Assembly: GCF_000384295.1 (NCBI RefSeq) | Contig: NZ_KB913037.1 | Span: forward strand, 3,706,649-3,770,648 | Length of the DNA stretch: 64,000 nucleotides | Direction: 5' to 3' | Source: Amycolatopsis balhimycina FH 1894 | GTDB lineage: Bacteria; Actinomycetota; Actinomycetes; Mycobacteriales; Pseudonocardiaceae | Part shown: piece after piece, positions 63,401-64,000 of the stretch | How positions within the stretch are numbered: the stretch's first letter is position 1 | Layout: each line of letters opens with the position of its first letter | Notes under the pieces: generated by a model | The model's database searches: none | What the model was told of the DNA's origin: nothing | The model's input: only the letters and a program-made list of their open reading frames with translations | Position numbers and translations under genes: made by a program

Positions 63401-64000
63401 TCACGCCGTCGCGGGCGCGAAGCGACCCGCGCCGCCGATGCTGCCCGCCGCCAGCCCGAGATAGACCGCCGCCAGTTCGAACCGCAGTGCCAGCACCGCG
63501 GCCCGCACGATTTCGTCGGCCTCGATCTCCTCGGCAGGGGCGATGACGTCCGCACCCGGCAGCAGATCCTCGGCCTGGTAGCGCGCCGCGTCCGTCGCCG
63601 GACCGGTCCGCACCGAGAGGAGCAGCACCCGGGTGGGGATGTCACCAGAGGGATCGTCCGGATCGGCGAAGATGTCACGCTCCCGGCCCCCCGATTGCGC
63701 TGCCCGCCGCAATGCGGGGCGCGCCAGGGCCTGACGATAGTCCTCGACGTCGCACACCGTGGCCGCGTGGGCCGCGAACGCGTGCGCAGCGTGTTCGCCG
63801 ACGGCCACCGCGACCGGGTCCAGCCCCCACAGCAGCGGCACGTGGTCGGCGACCCGCAGGGCGAGCGCCTTGGCCGGGTTCTCGAACGAGTCCCGGGCCA
63901 GGTAGTCCTTCTCGGCTTCGAGGTCCAGCTGGTCGGCGAGCAACTCGACGTCGGAGATCAGCAGACCCAGCGCGTTGGCGGTGAGCAGCCCGGCGGCCAG
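63401..64000 (-). CDS. SIS-domain phosphosugar isomerase-like protein (Rv3256c-like), partial
   Basis: The reading frame is open to the window edge, so its start is missing; 199 codons are seen. GLLISDVELLADQLDLEAEKDYLARDS (two parts: the first nine codons lie before the first in-frame start-like codon) and FENPAKALALRVADHVPLLWG match the Rv3256c protein that sits between manA and manB in mycobacteria. It is probably phosphosugar-binding but its reaction is unknown. It ends 48 nt before manA. Confidence 0.85.
   Translation of the reverse strand: MAAGLLTANALGLLISDVELLADQLDLEAEKDYLARDSFENPAKALALRVADHVPLLWGLDPVAVAVGEHAAHAFAAHAATVCDVEDYRQALARPALRRAAQSGGRERDIFADPDDPSGDIPTRVLLLSVRTGPATDAARYQAEDLLPGADVIAPAEEIEADEIVRAAVLALRFELAAVYLGLAAGSIGGAGRFAPATA

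Overview
The window is very GC-rich, tightly packed DNA from an actinomycete, most likely a member of the Pseudonocardiaceae close to Amycolatopsis. That placement is inferred from codon bias, many GTG and some TTG starts, WhiB, MtrAB-LpqB, long-form HPF, the fused 2-oxoglutarate decarboxylase Kgd and a SARP regulator. No rRNA or tRNA gene, prophage, transposase or CRISPR locus was seen. From about 14.8 kb to the right edge the order follows, by my recollection, Mycobacterium tuberculosis Rv3214 to Rv3256c: phosphatase, GNAT, membrane protein, DAG kinase-like, whiB1, pdtaS, rshA, sigH, SRAP peptidase, rsgA, WS/DGAT, Rv3235-like, secA1, hpf, comF, lpqB, mtrB, mtrA, tmk, sahH, amino-acid permease, manA, SIS protein. 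Blocks absent from that backbone are interleaved with it.

Region by region. 0-5.5 kb: kgd, a GNAT acetyltransferase and a luciferase-like oxidoreductase. 5.5-8.8 kb: a four-gene osmoprotectant ABC operon in which every junction is a 4-nt overlap. 8.9-14.7 kb: a BpsA-like aminopropyltransferase, malic enzyme, a sugar epimerase, a SRPBCC-MarR operon whose first gene is frameshifted, a secreted protein and a hotdog protein. 14.8-26.5 kb: the whiB1-pdtaS-sigH redox and signalling block, with a 24-codon ribosomal protein gene (bL37), an autoregulatory sigma-R-type promoter, YbaK, SRAP, RsgA and two paralogous LprG-type lipoproteins. 26.6-32 kb: WS/DGAT-like acyltransferase, SpoU methyltransferase, HAD protein, Rv3235-like protein and a P450. 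32-41.8 kb: the co-directional mtrA-mtrB-lpqB-comF-hpf-secA row. 42-45.5 kb: an inserted Rieske ferredoxin / IclR / dimethylglycine-oxidase-like group. 45.5-52 kb: tmk, a secreted papain-like protease pair, an XRE-type regulator, a yjdF gene with a switch-like leader, a VapBC-VOC operon and sahH. 52-64 kb: a large membrane protein, an LAxTG surface protein, an amino-acid permease, a CDF transporter, a HigBA-type module, a SARP/AfsR-type regulator, manA and the start of a SIS protein.

The most distinctive features are non-coding. A 108-111 bp element with 15-bp terminal inverted repeats occurs twice in opposite orientation (31940 and 37541). A different 59-bp GC-rich element occurs twice (13008 and 17041), once as an in-frame insertion inside a kinase gene. 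Three spacers between converging genes (15883, 18546, 48762) are filled with inverted arrays of ATCACGYGWG-like units, and a 44-bp perfect palindrome fills a fourth. Palindromes sit on the promoters of the MarR, VapBC and HigBA operons. The yjdF leader contains two perfect 6-bp stems that cannot both form as ordinary hairpins.

Functionally the window is mostly core biology: TCA cycle, protein export, ribosome hibernation and assembly, envelope signalling, thiol-oxidative stress, the methyl cycle and mannose supply. Osmoprotectant import and a dimethylglycine-oxidase-like enzyme suggest methylated-amine metabolism, but that link is inference.
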